64,000 bases of DNA from DTU013 sp964512095 (GCA_964512095.1 CAZEIH010000001.1:1-64000); one strand, 5' to 3'; shown: positions 25,630 through 35,359, counted from the stretch's first letter. Translations and numbers: made by a program. The notes: generated by a model from the sequence alone, not told the origin.

Positions 25630-26559
25630 TTATTCACCATCTATTTCTGATAATTCCCCATTATAATGGATCAATTTTATCCACTGCTCCTGTCCATCAA
25701 CCATAACGCATGCACTTACAGCCTGCTCCCCTTCTCCTGTTGCCTCACCTCGCCTTATACTGAGTATGTCACTATAAGCCTTACTCTCACCAATACTCTC
25801 AAAGCCAAAGCCCTTCCAGGAGTAGGAATTGACTGCCTTTTTTCCATCAACCAAGTGCTCAATTGATATAATTTCATCCGCGCCATCAGAGTTTATATCC
25901 ATAAACACATAGTCATCAAAAGGTCTTGAAAGTCTTGACCCCAGCCACTTCGGTGAAATAGAATCACCCTGCCAATTATATATGAACGGCCTCTTTGCCA
26001 TAACCGGGTGGAATCTGGCCGTTTTGTATGCACCTATCGATATATCAACGCTACCGTCTCCATCGACATCACAGGTCTGAACCTTCCATGGATTAATATA
26101 CGACATATCCTTTTTATAGATCACCTTCAATTGAATAACTTCATCTTCTATTCCACTGTCTGCAATAATATCTGATGGCCTGCTCTCCTCAGAAGCCGCC
26201 TGCATTTCAAGTATCAAAAGCTCAGTCCCGTACTGGCTATCACCATTACCAATTATCAGCAGAATTTCATCTGTTTCATCCTTATCTAGGTCGGAAACAC
26301 AACTGCTTACGATTCTGTCCCCACTATCACTGATTTTGTAATCAAGAAGTCTTACATTTTGATTATCAAAAATCACCATTTGATTGTCTCCAAAGAAGAT
26401 ATTGTATGCTTCTCCAAATGCTCTGATACCTTGATCATAGCCTTTTACACCATTGCCTACACCACCACATTGTGCAAAGATCATCATCTCGACACACAGA
26501 CATATCACTACAGCTAACAATATATATAAATATCGACCTCTATCTTTATTAGGAACCAT
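25630..26559 (-). CDS. exported FG-GAP/VCBS-like repeat protein
   Basis: 309 residues: N-terminal membrane anchor or signal (about 9-30, YILLAVVICLCVEMMIFAQC), then beta-propeller-type repeats with calcium-loop motifs DLDKDETDEILL, DVDGDGSVDISIG and DINSDGADEIISI. GAGGAG lies just before the ATG. It precedes the DUF3160 lipoprotein gene on the same strand, so both are probably surface proteins made together. No partner or ligand is evident. Confidence 0.75.
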   Translation of the reverse strand: MVPNKDRGRYLYILLAVVICLCVEMMIFAQCGGVGNGVKGYDQGIRAFGEAYNIFFGDNQMVIFDNQNVRLLDYKISDSGDRIVSSCVSDLDKDETDEILLIIGNGDSQYGTELLILEMQAASEESRPSDIIADSGIEDEVIQLKVIYKKDMSYINPWKVQTCDVDGDGSVDISIGAYKTARFHPVMAKRPFIYNWQGDSISPKWLGSRLSRPFDDYVFMDINSDGADEIISIEHLVDGKKAVNSYSWKGFGFESIGESKAYSDILSIRRGEATGEGEQAVSACVMVDGQEQWIKLIHYNGELSEIDGE

Positions 26560-26684
26560 TTATCTCCTCGTTATACAGCTTCGCCAAAAATAACACATTA
26601 CTCGTTAGACATAATTAACCAATAATATGTTCCCCTACAAAAATCTTTAATTTCATTATGCGTTAGAAGCACCGGATTACTATT

Positions 26685-27050
26685 TCACCTAATTATGTAC
26701 CACAATATTCCAGCGAGTGTGACGGAGCCAAGAATCAATATGGATTTGCTGATTTTGTCGGTCTTTCTTTTATGCCTTGCCATATTAAATATCAGACCGA
26801 TGATACATACAGCAAGATTCAGCACCATAATGCAGAAGGCGTACAGGAGGATATTTTCATTCCAATAATCTCTTATTGAAACATTGAACTGGCGGTCAAA
26901 AAAAGTTGCTGACTCTGGTCTTGCAGTGTCGAAAAAAACCAGCAACACTAAGAAAAGCGACCAACTAATGCCCGTAGTCCACCAAACAGCCTTAATTACA
27001 GCATCAGGCCCTTTTCGTTTCTCTCTAACTGTTTTCTTTAACTCATCCAT
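26685..27050 (-). CDS. small membrane protein
   Basis: About 121 residues, from MDELKKTVREKRKGPDAV (ATG 27050, after GGGTGG). Three hydrophobic segments (about 24-45, 69-92, 102-120) and a basic loop (RHKRKTDKISK). No recognised family. Its upstream region holds the overlapping palindromes at 27126-27154. Confidence 0.55.
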   Translation of the reverse strand: MDELKKTVREKRKGPDAVIKAVWWTTGISWSLFLVLLVFFDTARPESATFFDRQFNVSIRDYWNENILLYAFCIMVLNLAVCIIGLIFNMARHKRKTDKISKSILILGSVTLAGILWYIIR

Positions 27051-27125
27051 ATTTACCACCCTGTTCCATTATATCATAACAAATAAAAGGAAACTTTTCG
27101 TTTATAGAAAAATTTCCTTTCCTCT

Positions 27126-27154
27126 GTGATTATCACTTGTGATTATCACAAGTG
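27126..27154. promoter_or_regulatory. two overlapping palindromes upstream of the 26685 gene
   Basis: GTGAT-T-ATCAC (27126-27136) overlaps CACTTGTGAT-T-ATCACAAGTG (27134-27154), the latter a perfect 10-bp dyad. They lie 75 bp before the small membrane gene and 70 bp after the anti-sigma relic. Operator-like, with no T-run to suggest a terminator. Confidence 0.5.
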
Positions 27155-27224
27155 ATTTTCAATTGTGACGTTTCAACAAGATGAAATCATCTCTAGCCTC
27201 CACATATCAAGCTATCAAAATTGA

Positions 27225-28022
27225 TCAGTCCACAGGTATATCTATAGTGTCAGGGCTAATATCTGTGTAGCGGATAAATTTCACATGAAGCTCCAGACTA
27301 TCTGTACCATTCCCTATTGCTTCAGCTACAGTGTCACCCTCAGACTCTTCTGATGAGGTATTATCAATAGAACCAGTTGAAGCGTCTTCCTCACCCTCCA
27401 CTAATGCTTTAAACCTAAAGACTCTTTCCACAGGTTCGACACACTTTGCTTCAAGTTCAAATTCCTCCACATTAATCTCCTCCAGCTGTTGCTCCTGTGT
27501 GAACAGCCCTATAACAGGAATACCCCGGCTAGAAATTGATACGCATATCTCCTGGCCATCGCGATACACGCTATTTATAGTCATATCTTCTGAAACCTGC
27601 ATACCCTTTGTATCAGCATTCACCACCACTACTTTATCAACCAGTTTCGCTGTTTCTATTCTAATGTTTTTAATCTGTAACGTCTTGAAATCCTCTGGCA
27701 ATGCATCTCCTTTACCGTCGAATGTAATATTGCTGCCTGAAGCACTCTGTCCTCCGGAAAATCGCATCACCATACCATCATCCGACACTAGGTCGTACTC
27801 CAAATGAGGTATTTCCATACTACCCTCAGCGGTTCTGGGGTTAAACCTCTCCATAGCTTCATCTGACTGAGGTATAATCCTCCCTTTTAACACAGAGCTC
27901 ATAGTAGATGCGGTTAATTCGTCAAAAACAATTCTGTAATCTCCGATAACTGCCTCGGCATTTAGCTCCAACCTAGCGGTCCTTTCCATAGCTCTACTTC
28001 TGTCAAGGGTAAAGTTAACCAA
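27225..28022 (-). pseudogene. C-terminal part of a DUF4179-like anti-sigma factor
   Basis: The frame encodes 265 residues of an extracytoplasmic beta-rich domain (LNAEAVIGDYRIVFDEL, AKLVDKVVVVNADTKGM) as found after the membrane helix of DUF4179-type anti-sigma proteins. No cytoplasmic sigma-binding domain or membrane helix remains, and there is no start with a ribosome site. Its 5' end overlaps, in another frame, the truncated sigma gene (27962-28022). A deletion has fused the middle of the sigma gene to the middle of the anti-sigma gene. Confidence 0.7.
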
Positions 28023-28330
28023 TTTTCATGATATGCTTCCTCATGAATACTCTCCAGAGCGATTACCCTGTCTTTTTTCCGGAGCATCCCTTTACAAAGA
28101 TTCACAAGTATAGTCTTACTCCAGGAGTAAAATGCATCTGTGCTTCTGAGTTTTCTTATATTATCGAATAGCTTTACAGTCATATCCTGTATGGAATCCA
28201 ATGCGTCTTCTCTGTTGCCAGTGTATGTATAAGCGAGGCGATAAAATTCGTCCTTTTTCGCCATAATTAGTGCGATTAAGGCATCCTTGTCACCCGACCT
28301 TGCCTGATTCAGCAGCGCTGCTGTGTCCAT
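27962..28330 (-). pseudogene. ECF sigma factor, region 2 only
   Basis: From MDTAALLNQARSGDKDALIAL the sequence has a normal sigma region 2 (AYTYTGNREDALDSIQDMTVKLF, then STDAFYSWSKTILVNLCK), but region 4 is missing. After about residue 98 (HEEAYHENW) the frame enters the shifted anti-sigma sequence and stops. Without the -35-binding region it should not work as a sigma factor. The upstream region is intact to the sleL-like gene. Confidence 0.8.
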
Positions 28331-28490
28331 CCGCTTCCCCCCTTATACTAGTAAGAGTGTTTAGCTAAACAAAAAGTTCATTTAATTTTATCACAATACC
28401 AAACTTCCTTTATATAGCACCTGCCGTAACAAATCAGCCCTTCCAAGAATACTATGAATATAATGAATAAATTAATAGAGGTACCATGCA

Positions 28491-29906
28491 ATGATCATTC
28501 ATGTTGTCAGTTCTGGACAGTCCCTGTGGACAATTGCCAATTTTTATGGCGTCTCCACCAGAAGTATTATAACTTCAAATGAGCTAACCTACCCCGACCG
28601 TTTGGTTATAGGGCAGGCATTGGTAATCCCGACAGAAGATTCTTACCACACTGTCAGAGCAGGGGAGTCCCTTTGGAGTATTTCCCAAACTTATGGAGTA
28701 ACTCTCCAATCGATTCTACAACGTAATCAGATCGCTGACCCCAGCAGGATTGCACCTGGAGATGTGCTATACATTCCTGCACCAAGACATAGAGTTCAGC
28801 CTGGCGAAACACTCTACCAAATCGCTCAAAGGTACAATGTTTCCCTCCGTACTCTTATGACTATTAATAATATTACAAATCCCAATCTGATTTATCCTGG
28901 CAACGAGCTAAAAATTCCCATTAGGCAAAGACGTGTAATGGATGTCAACGGATTCATATACATCCTCGGGCAGCGGGGTGCTACCATAGTTAGAGGTGAC
29001 AGCCGCTATCTGACATACGCATCGCCCTTTGCCTACAGAATCAGAGAGGACGGTTCCATGGAACCTATAGACGATCTTCCTGCCATAAACGCAGCTTATG
29101 CTGAAAGAGCTGTCCCAATGATGTCAATAAACAATTTTACTTCCACAGAGCTTGGAGAGAATATCGCCCATGCAGTTCTAAGTAGTATAGAAATATCGGA
29201 TCGCCTAATTGACAATATACTTGCCATAATGGATCAAAAGGGCTATATGGGACTTAACGTCGATTTCGAAAATGTTTTGCCTGAGGATCGAGAAAACTAT
29301 AACAGATTCATACAGCGAACAGTTGACCGCCTACACCCACTTGGCTATTTTGTCTCAAGCTCATTGGCGCCAAAGGTCAGCGCGGAGCAGTCAGGTTTAC
29401 TCTACACAGCCCATGACTATGCTGCTCACGGAAGAATAATGGATTTCGTTGTTTTGATGACGTATGAATGGGGTTACCGCTTGGGGCCACCGCGTGCCAT
29501 TTCACCAATAAATGAAATTAGACGAGTGCTAAATTACGCTGTTTCCGTTATGCCTAGATTCAAAATATTCCTGGGCTTTCAGATATATGCTAGAGATTGG
29601 CTCCTGCCCCACGTTCAAGGACAGGAAGCTGAAACCTTTAGCAATAAGGAGGCCCGCGACAGAGCCATTCGTTATGGTGTTAACATACAATACGACACGG
29701 TCGCCGCATCACCCTTTTACCGTTACCGTGATGAGCAAGGCAGACAGCATGAGGTATGGTTCGAGGACGCAAGAAGCGCACAAGCTAAATTTGACACCGC
29801 AAAGGAGTATGGCCTTGGTGGTATAAGCTATTGGGCTTTGGGTTATCCCTACCCGGAAAACTGGGTCCTGCTTGAAGATAACTTCACTATACGCAAGCTA
29901 CTATAA
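28491..29906 (+). CDS. spore peptidoglycan hydrolase: LysM x3 + GH18 (YaaH/SleL-like)
   Basis: 471 residues: three LysM modules (about 2-47, 53-96, 100-143) followed by a GH18 barrel (about 150-465). The catalytic Glu260 is in GLNVDFENV, as in YaaH/SleL-type N-acetylglucosaminidases that cut cortex fragments during germination. There is no signal peptide, typical for spore-coat-targeted YaaH proteins. GAGGT lies ten bases before the ATG. Monocistronic. Confidence 0.9.
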   Translation: MIIHVVSSGQSLWTIANFYGVSTRSIITSNELTYPDRLVIGQALVIPTEDSYHTVRAGESLWSISQTYGVTLQSILQRNQIADPSRIAPGDVLYIPAPRHRVQPGETLYQIAQRYNVSLRTLMTINNITNPNLIYPGNELKIPIRQRRVMDVNGFIYILGQRGATIVRGDSRYLTYASPFAYRIREDGSMEPIDDLPAINAAYAERAVPMMSINNFTSTELGENIAHAVLSSIEISDRLIDNILAIMDQKGYMGLNVDFENVLPEDRENYNRFIQRTVDRLHPLGYFVSSSLAPKVSAEQSGLLYTAHDYAAHGRIMDFVVLMTYEWGYRLGPPRAISPINEIRRVLNYAVSVMPRFKIFLGFQIYARDWLLPHVQGQEAETFSNKEARDRAIRYGVNIQYDTVAASPFYRYRDEQGRQHEVWFEDARSAQAKFDTAKEYGLGGISYWALGYPYPENWVLLEDNFTIRKLL

Positions 29907-30127
29907 AAGGGTATTGGCATAACTTTCCAGGTGTTGTAATACGATGGGTAATTGCAAAAGCGTCTCTGTGACATTCAAATCGGAATGTCAGTCTTATTCC
30001 AGTGCCCCAGTATGGCTTTTCCTGCTTAAAATTATGCTGGCTAGAAAACCCGATATTCCGGTATACCCAGATAATCAGATCAGAGCTCGTCATGGAGCTT
30101 CCCCTTTGAACCGAAGAATGTCCTGAA

Positions 30128-30222
30128 AGTCAATTCGCTTCGCTCAGGGAGTCAGGATGAGACTGAACTCCACCTGATCAAGGAAGTTAATTAATTCGTC
30201 TTCTGAAGACAAAGATAAAAAG
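30128..30222 (-). repeat. R2 repeat, copy A
   Basis: Reverse strand reads CTTTTTATCTTTGTCTTC, AGAAGACGAATTAATTAAC, CAGGTGGAG...CTCATCCTG and ends CCTGAGCGAAGCGAATTGAC. It aligns with 39767-39893 except that the middle CGCCGA...TCGGCG hairpin is deleted. The rest of the 29907-30289 interval has no recognised gene. Confidence 0.7.
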
Positions 30223-30289
30223 CCCGACCATACAGACCTGTTTGGAACTGTATAATCAGACTTATCAAAATTTCACTGCTGGTCCTGTT

Positions 30290-30736
30290 TTACTTCAACG
30301 GCATTTTAGCCTTATCTCTAAAGCCTCCGATCAAAATGACTATAAAGTCGATAAGGGCGCCAACCCCGCATAGACCTCCGGTAAACAACCAAATAAGGCC
30401 TGTGCCGACCTTGCCCACATAAAACCTGTGTACTCCCAATATCCCAAAGAAGAAGCACAACAACGCTGCGGCAAGCTTGCTCTTGTATGGATAATTCCCG
30501 CCGGCTCCTGCCGTGTTAGTATTGGTATTACTATTTGCATTATTTATAATAATATTGGGATTTGTATTCTTGGCAGCAGCAGTTTCATCTCTTGCTTCTC
30601 TGAGCACATTTCCTACATCAGCTTTGCAGTACATTTTACCATTAGCCTCTACCAGGCACTCACTACAAAACAATTTACCACAATAAACGCATGCACCTTC
30701 TGCTTCTCTACCAGCATGATTGTAACAGTCCACCAC
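30290..30736 (-). CDS. TM2-domain protein with B-box-like zinc finger
   Basis: The GTG at 30736 follows GGAGGTGAGC; an upstream ATG at 30751 would bury that site. About 148 residues: a zinc finger at the N-terminus (CYNHAGREAEGACVYCGKLFCSEC), a low-complexity Asn/Thr linker (NNANSNTNTNT), and a C-terminal TM2 domain of two membrane helices with the conserved GILGVHRFYVGKVGTGLIW. TM2 proteins lack a clear function in bacteria. Confidence 0.85.
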   Translation of the reverse strand: MVDCYNHAGREAEGACVYCGKLFCSECLVEANGKMYCKADVGNVLREARDETAAAKNTNPNIIINNANSNTNTNTAGAGGNYPYKSKLAAALLCFFFGILGVHRFYVGKVGTGLIWLFTGGLCGVGALIDFIVILIGGFRDKAKMPLK

Positions 30737-30843
30737 GCTCACCTCCAGCATTAATTATTAATAATTATATAACATATTGACAATATCGACAATCATAATA
30801 ATTTATCGACACAAAACCAGCCATAATAAGCTAATACAGTGCC

Positions 30844-31320
30844 CTAATCCCCAAGATCCTCTTTAGAATACACCTTTATATCTCCTAAGCAATTCTCAAT
30901 AAGCTCATGCTTCTCACAGGCATAGTCATAAAAATTCTTGCGGTAGTCTGCTTCATCATCAAGCTCTTCACAAAGCTTTCCTAACTCGTCTGCAGCACTA
31001 GCTGAAATGTTAACACCTGCACCAACAATCTCATGAAGCTCCTCTAGCGTTTTACGATATTTTTCAGTAATTATACCAATCTGCTCCTCGCAAATTTCAT
31101 CGCGCCTGTATGGATTGTAGGCCTTCATCCATTCCCTGTAGCAATATAGCAGCCTGGCTAGGCAGCTAATGCTCCTGTTATATGTTTCATACTTGTCTTC
31201 CCAGGTTTTTTGTGTCTTCAACTGCCTAACTGACATGAAAAATGTCAACCTGGCAGTTATAAATGCAACGATCAAAGAAGGTATCAAAGCAATTAATACA
31301 CCTTTAACTATATCACTCAT
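30844..31320 (-). CDS. single-span membrane protein, coiled-coil
   Basis: The start at 31320 (MSDIVKGVLIALIPS) follows AGGAG. 158 residues: one membrane helix (about 5-30) and a helical cytoplasmic region rich in Glu/Lys (ITEKYRKTLEELHEIVG, DELGKLCEELDDEADY). No recognised family; small anchored proteins of this shape often accompany phage-type or signalling systems, but nothing nearby supports that. Confidence 0.6.
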   Translation of the reverse strand: MSDIVKGVLIALIPSLIVAFITARLTFFMSVRQLKTQKTWEDKYETYNRSISCLARLLYCYREWMKAYNPYRRDEICEEQIGIITEKYRKTLEELHEIVGAGVNISASAADELGKLCEELDDEADYRKNFYDYACEKHELIENCLGDIKVYSKEDLGD

Positions 31321-31430
31321 ACAAACTCCTAAACCTCCCACATCCTTCAGGTAAACAAATCCGCCCTTGTCGAATACCCATGACAAGATCTATTTATAAC
31401 CACGAAAATGTCGTTGTAATTAGTTACTTC

Positions 31431-31523
31431 ACAATTATACCATATATCCATATGTTGGATACCAATTTTGTCAATTCTCACATACTACTATTGCTAAACT
31501 CTCGCTAATATCCAATGAAAATC
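31431..31523 (+). repeat. R4: duplicate of the proS promoter region
   Basis: CAATTATACCA-TAT-TCCATATG...GGAT through CTCGCTAATATCC aligns with 35294-35385 upstream of proS, with about 70 percent identity by eye. The -35 TTGACA of the proS copy is TTGTCA here and the spacing to the -10 is longer, so this copy is probably dead. Confidence 0.55.
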
Positions 31524-31591
31524 TGTCCTAAAACTCTGCTGCTGTGCCAAAATCCAAGGTATAGATGGAGGAATCAAAGGCAGTGCGGCAC

Positions 31592-31630
31592 AAAAAAAGC
31601 AGAGTAGTGATATTTGCCGCTACCTCTGCT
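31592..31630 (-). terminator. terminator of the ssb transcription unit
   Basis: AGCAGAGGTAG and CTACTCTGCT pair on the minus strand around 12 bases, followed by TTTTTTT. Repeat R2 copy B lies between the ssb stop and this terminator. Confidence 0.8.
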
Positions 31631-31647
31631 TTATACAATCAAATAAT

Positions 31648-31750
31648 ATTTATCTATATCTTCAGAAGACGCTGACCTCTATAGGTCGGCGATGAGACGA
31701 ATTAATTAACTTGCTTGGTCAGGTGGAGCTCAGTCTCCACTTAACTTCCT
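31648..31750 (+). repeat. R2 repeat, copy B
   Basis: TTTATCTATATCTTCAGAAGACG, hairpin CTGACC...GGTCGGCG, GACGAATTAATTAAC, and AGGTGGAG...CTCCAC. The right end diverges after CTTAACTTCCTTG, so it lacks the GAATTGACT terminus of the other copies. Confidence 0.7.
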
Positions 31751-31869
31751 TGTCATTTATTCTATAAATCCTTGCACAAAGGTAACATCTGCACACGGAT
31801 ACATTTTACTTACGTATCTCAGCCTATTGAACAGCAAGGTGGCAGCTACCTGTGCTAGGGTAGCGTTCC

Positions 31870-32244
31870 TTATGCTGAATATTCCTCCACTTCGCTTTCT
31901 GCCACCGTTTCATCGTTTCTTTTACTATTGCCCGAGAAATAAGCCTTGTCCGCAATTAGCTCAACAGCATAGTGCTTCTTCCCTTCCTGATCGTCCCATG
32001 ACCTTGACTGAATTCGACCTTGTACAGTCAGGGAACCGCCCTTTCCAAAGTGTTCCGAAATAAACCTGGCAATGCCGTTCCATGCTACCACTGGGATAAA
32101 ATCCGTTTTCTTCTCACTGTTCCCATCGAATGGATCCCTTTCGACGGCAAGTGTGAAATTTAGGACAGGTATTTGTTTTTCCGTTACATACTTCAGTTCT
32201 GGATCCTTTGTCAGCCTCCCCGATATAATTGTATTATTCAACAT
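31870..32244 (-). CDS. ssb: single-stranded DNA-binding protein
   Basis: 124 residues with an OB fold: MLNNTIISGRLTKDPELKYV, VLNFTLAVERD, TDFIPVVAWN, GGSLTVQGRIQSRSW. RBS TAGGAGG stands directly upstream. It ends EVEEYSA instead of the acidic DDDIPF tail that recruits repair proteins, so it is probably a secondary SSB and not the replication one. The topB gene lies upstream on the same strand (129 bp), a functionally reasonable pair. Confidence 0.88.
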   Translation of the reverse strand: MLNNTIISGRLTKDPELKYVTEKQIPVLNFTLAVERDPFDGNSEKKTDFIPVVAWNGIARFISEHFGKGGSLTVQGRIQSRSWDDQEGKKHYAVELIADKAYFSGNSKRNDETVAESEVEEYSA

Positions 32245-32372
32245 AGTACAACCTCCTAAAAAAATTATCTGTAAGATTAATACAATTATATTATAATTTG
32301 GTATTATTTGTCAAGCAAACAGGCGGCATTTCCAATCCAAACCCTATGTAAGCAACCTGGAGTGTGCTCATT

Positions 32373-34289
32373 CTACCTTCTCTTAACCTTATCTATTGTC
32401 TTTGTTATATATGAATAGAGCTTTTGCTGGAATATTTGCTCTGTTATTTCCATCTTTTCTATCATGACCAGACCTTTTTCCCAGCTGGCAGTCAAAGATG
32501 GATTCAAAAGCTCGCGAGCAGAACGGCGCACTATTTCAACGATCTTCTCACCCTTTTGCGAAGGTGTGATAATCCTAGTCTTATTATGAGTATTAATATA
32601 TCCGATATTACAAAGCTTCTTGATTATCCCAGAACGTGTAGCCGAAGTGCCTATACCACAGGTTTTTATCTGTTCTCTCAGCTCCTCATTTTCAATAAAC
32701 TTACCTGCCTTTTCCATGGTAATAATCAGAGAGCCGTCCGTATACCTGGATGGCGGTTTTGTTTCCTTTTCTTCCAGATCAAATCCTGTAACGTCACACT
32801 TTTCTTTTTTCACAAGCTTATTAATGGGCGAATCGGTTATCTCCTCCTCACCTTTCCGTGCCGAAACCTCATATATTTCCTTCCAGCCTGGTTCCTTCAT
32901 TGTCTTTGCGTTTGATACAAATAATTCACCTTTGATCTCAGTTTCAACCTTTACCGTATTGAACACCGCAGGTGGATAAAAAGCTGCCAGAAACCTTTTC
33001 ACAATCAGCTCATAAACCTTCCTTGTATCAGCATTCAGAGATGAAAGCTCCACTGTTTGATTCGTCGGAATAATTGCATAATGATCGGTCACCTTGCTGT
33101 TATCTACATATCTTTTATTTGTTTTGTTTATTTTAAAATCGCCAAACTCTTTAATGCGCTTGATGCATTCCTTAAATGCAGTATTTTTGAATAATCCATT
33201 CAAGACCTTTGGCAATTCAGGCAAAACATCTGTCGATATTACCCTGCTATCGGTCCTTGGATAGGAAATAAGCTTTTTCTCATACAAACTTTGGGCAATT
33301 TCAAGTGTTTTATCTACCGGTATTTTGAATTTTTTAGTAACCTCCGATTGAAGCTCTGCAAGATTAAAGAGCAGAGGCGGCTGTTCATTTTTGAGCCTGA
33401 TTTGAACCTTCCCGACAACCGCTTCCTGTCCCTGAAGCCTGTCAATAAGCCCCTGTGCTTCTTCTTTTGTTATATATCGTGCATCTTCTCCGGACCCCTC
33501 AGACTCCTTCTTTGCAGCTTCTTTATCAGCTACCCATCTACCTTTGTATGAAATGCTATTTTCCCGCGAAACAAAGCTTGCTGTTACTCCATAATGAGTT
33601 TTAGGAACAAAATCTCTTATCTCCAGCTCCCTATCGACAACAAGTCCCAATACGCAGGTCATAACCCTTCCTATGGCAATTACAGAGGACTTGCTTTCCT
33701 TCAACTCATTTGACAAGCTTCGAGAATACTTACAGGTGAATATCCTGCTAAAATTCATTCCAAAAAGCCAGTCTTCCTTTGATCTCCAATAAGCGGCTTT
33801 TCCAAGTGAGTCGTATGCACTTGAGTCCTTGGCTTCATCAATCCCTTTTTTTATTGCTTCATCCGTCTGGGATGATATCCAAACTCTTTTAACCGGTTTG
33901 GTGCTGCGACTCTGATTATATACAAGCCTGAAGATATATTCCCCTTCGCGTCCGCTATCTGTACAAGCATAAATCACGTCTACATCTTCCCTGCACATCA
34001 ATCCACTTATAACCTCAAACTGTTTTGCAGCTCCCTTATCCTCCAAAACCACATACTTATACTTTTCCGGAATAATCGGAAGATGCTCAACCTTCCATTC
34101 CTTATATTTAATATCGTATGCATCTGGAAACGCCATTGTAACAAGGTGTCCAAAGCACCAGGTAACAATGGTATCATTTGTTTCTGCATATCCCTGTAAT
34201 CTGTGATTTTTCTGGATCTGTATGCCAAGCACACTTGCAAAGCTTGCGGCAACAGACGGTTTCTCCGAAACAAAAAGTCTTTTACCCAA
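32373..34289 (-). CDS. topB: DNA topoisomerase III
   Basis: Type IA topoisomerase, 638 residues, starting with TTG at 34289 after AGGAG. The Toprim domain has FVSEKPSVAASFA and DSGREGE (111-117); the catalytic Tyr343 is in LISYPRTDSR. GIGTSATRSGIIKKL and the ending IEKMEITEQIFQQKL are typical of plasmid/ICE-like TopB, which also lacks zinc fingers at the C-terminus, as here. Decatenation in recombination or replication. Confidence 0.93.
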   Translation of the reverse strand: MGKRLFVSEKPSVAASFASVLGIQIQKNHRLQGYAETNDTIVTWCFGHLVTMAFPDAYDIKYKEWKVEHLPIIPEKYKYVVLEDKGAAKQFEVISGLMCREDVDVIYACTDSGREGEYIFRLVYNQSRSTKPVKRVWISSQTDEAIKKGIDEAKDSSAYDSLGKAAYWRSKEDWLFGMNFSRIFTCKYSRSLSNELKESKSSVIAIGRVMTCVLGLVVDRELEIRDFVPKTHYGVTASFVSRENSISYKGRWVADKEAAKKESEGSGEDARYITKEEAQGLIDRLQGQEAVVGKVQIRLKNEQPPLLFNLAELQSEVTKKFKIPVDKTLEIAQSLYEKKLISYPRTDSRVISTDVLPELPKVLNGLFKNTAFKECIKRIKEFGDFKINKTNKRYVDNSKVTDHYAIIPTNQTVELSSLNADTRKVYELIVKRFLAAFYPPAVFNTVKVETEIKGELFVSNAKTMKEPGWKEIYEVSARKGEEEITDSPINKLVKKEKCDVTGFDLEEKETKPPSRYTDGSLIITMEKAGKFIENEELREQIKTCGIGTSATRSGIIKKLCNIGYINTHNKTRIITPSQKGEKIVEIVRRSARELLNPSLTASWEKGLVMIEKMEITEQIFQQKLYSYITKTIDKVKRR

Positions 34290-34371
34290 GGCTATCTCCT
34301 AAATTAAATATGCTCTGTTTTTATAAATGTCCGACAGAATATACACACCATGCCAATGCATCGCCATACAT

Positions 34372-35241
34372 TTACTTTCTGGACACCAAATTAGTCAACT
34401 TGAACCTTTTTCTCGTTTGATGTTCTTCATCAAGCTCGGCTTTTCTTGCTGGTATGCCTGTAAGCACCTCTAGCTCATCCTGTGCTGCAATTACTCTATC
34501 CAACCACGATTGCTTATGCTCGTCAAAATGCCGACAGCCTTTCGGAATAGTAATCGGTTTACCAAATATCAAACGATTCTTAGCTCCCTCAACAGCTTGC
34601 TCAATAAAGGCTGGTAAAACAGGAATACCAAGCCGCCTGGCCAACCAGAATGCACCTTGTTCTATATCCTCTGCTTTATCTTTATTAATGTCATAAATTG
34701 TACCTTGTGCGAATATCAAAAAATGCTTTGGTTTTCTATTATCGGAAAACCACTTCCCTGCGGCTTTCATTGCCGCCATGGACCCTCCAAAGCTTTTACG
34801 GTTAACTGCAAAGACCTTCTCCATCTCCAAAATCGGCATGAATTCTTTAGGTATTGAAACACCATTAAAACAATTTTCTTTGGCAAAAATAAAAAGCTCC
34901 GGATAGGTATCAATTACCGTATGCATCAGCTCGTAATAATAACTCATTATTAACGGAGCATCAGAATCGGTTAAATGATTAGTTGCTATTATGTAAGAGG
35001 AAGTAGTAAAATCCTCTGGTGTATTATAAGCTGTGAAATTATAAGCTTTTATAAGCGATTTCTTTACTTCAATCAATTTGTTTCTTAACTTCTCAGGATC
35101 ATTAATTACATCAAATATTTCCTCTTGAGAAATCTCGCTAAACAACGTACTGGCATTAAACAAATGCATAATATTCTCCTGCTCTACATGTGCTATGATA
35201 AAATATGGCATTATTATATCTTTGTAATCCATTATTTGCAA
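34372..35241 (-). CDS. PlsC-like acyltransferase
   Basis: 289 residues of the glycerol-phosphate/lysophospholipid acyltransferase fold: ATNHLTDSDAPLIMSYY supplies the HX4D catalytic motif (H then D), FAQGTIYD replaces the canonical FPEGTR, and IPVLPAFIEQAV matches motif IV. The opening DYKDIIMPYFIIAHVEQ differs from classical PlsC. The start (TTG 35241 or ATG 35232) is uncertain. Probably acylates a lipid precursor; the acceptor is unknown. Confidence 0.75.
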   Translation of the reverse strand: MQIMDYKDIIMPYFIIAHVEQENIMHLFNASTLFSEISQEEIFDVINDPEKLRNKLIEVKKSLIKAYNFTAYNTPEDFTTSSYIIATNHLTDSDAPLIMSYYYELMHTVIDTYPELFIFAKENCFNGVSIPKEFMPILEMEKVFAVNRKSFGGSMAAMKAAGKWFSDNRKPKHFLIFAQGTIYDINKDKAEDIEQGAFWLARRLGIPVLPAFIEQAVEGAKNRLIFGKPITIPKGCRHFDEHKQSWLDRVIAAQDELEVLTGIPARKAELDEEHQTRKRFKLTNLVSRK

Positions 35242-35329
35242 TAATGCATTCTCTCAACATTTTCACCAATCAAATCTGGGCAAGTTCTTCAACCAATTAT
35301 ACCACATCTCCATATGCCGGATGCCCTTC

Positions 35330-35359
35330 TTGACAAATCTTACATGCAAGTGCTAAAAT
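35330..35359 (+). promoter_or_regulatory. promoter of proS
   Basis: TTGACA, 18 bases, TAAAAT, 67 bases before the proS ATG. The surrounding 90 bp are duplicated at 31431-31523. No T-box is visible before proS. Confidence 0.7.
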
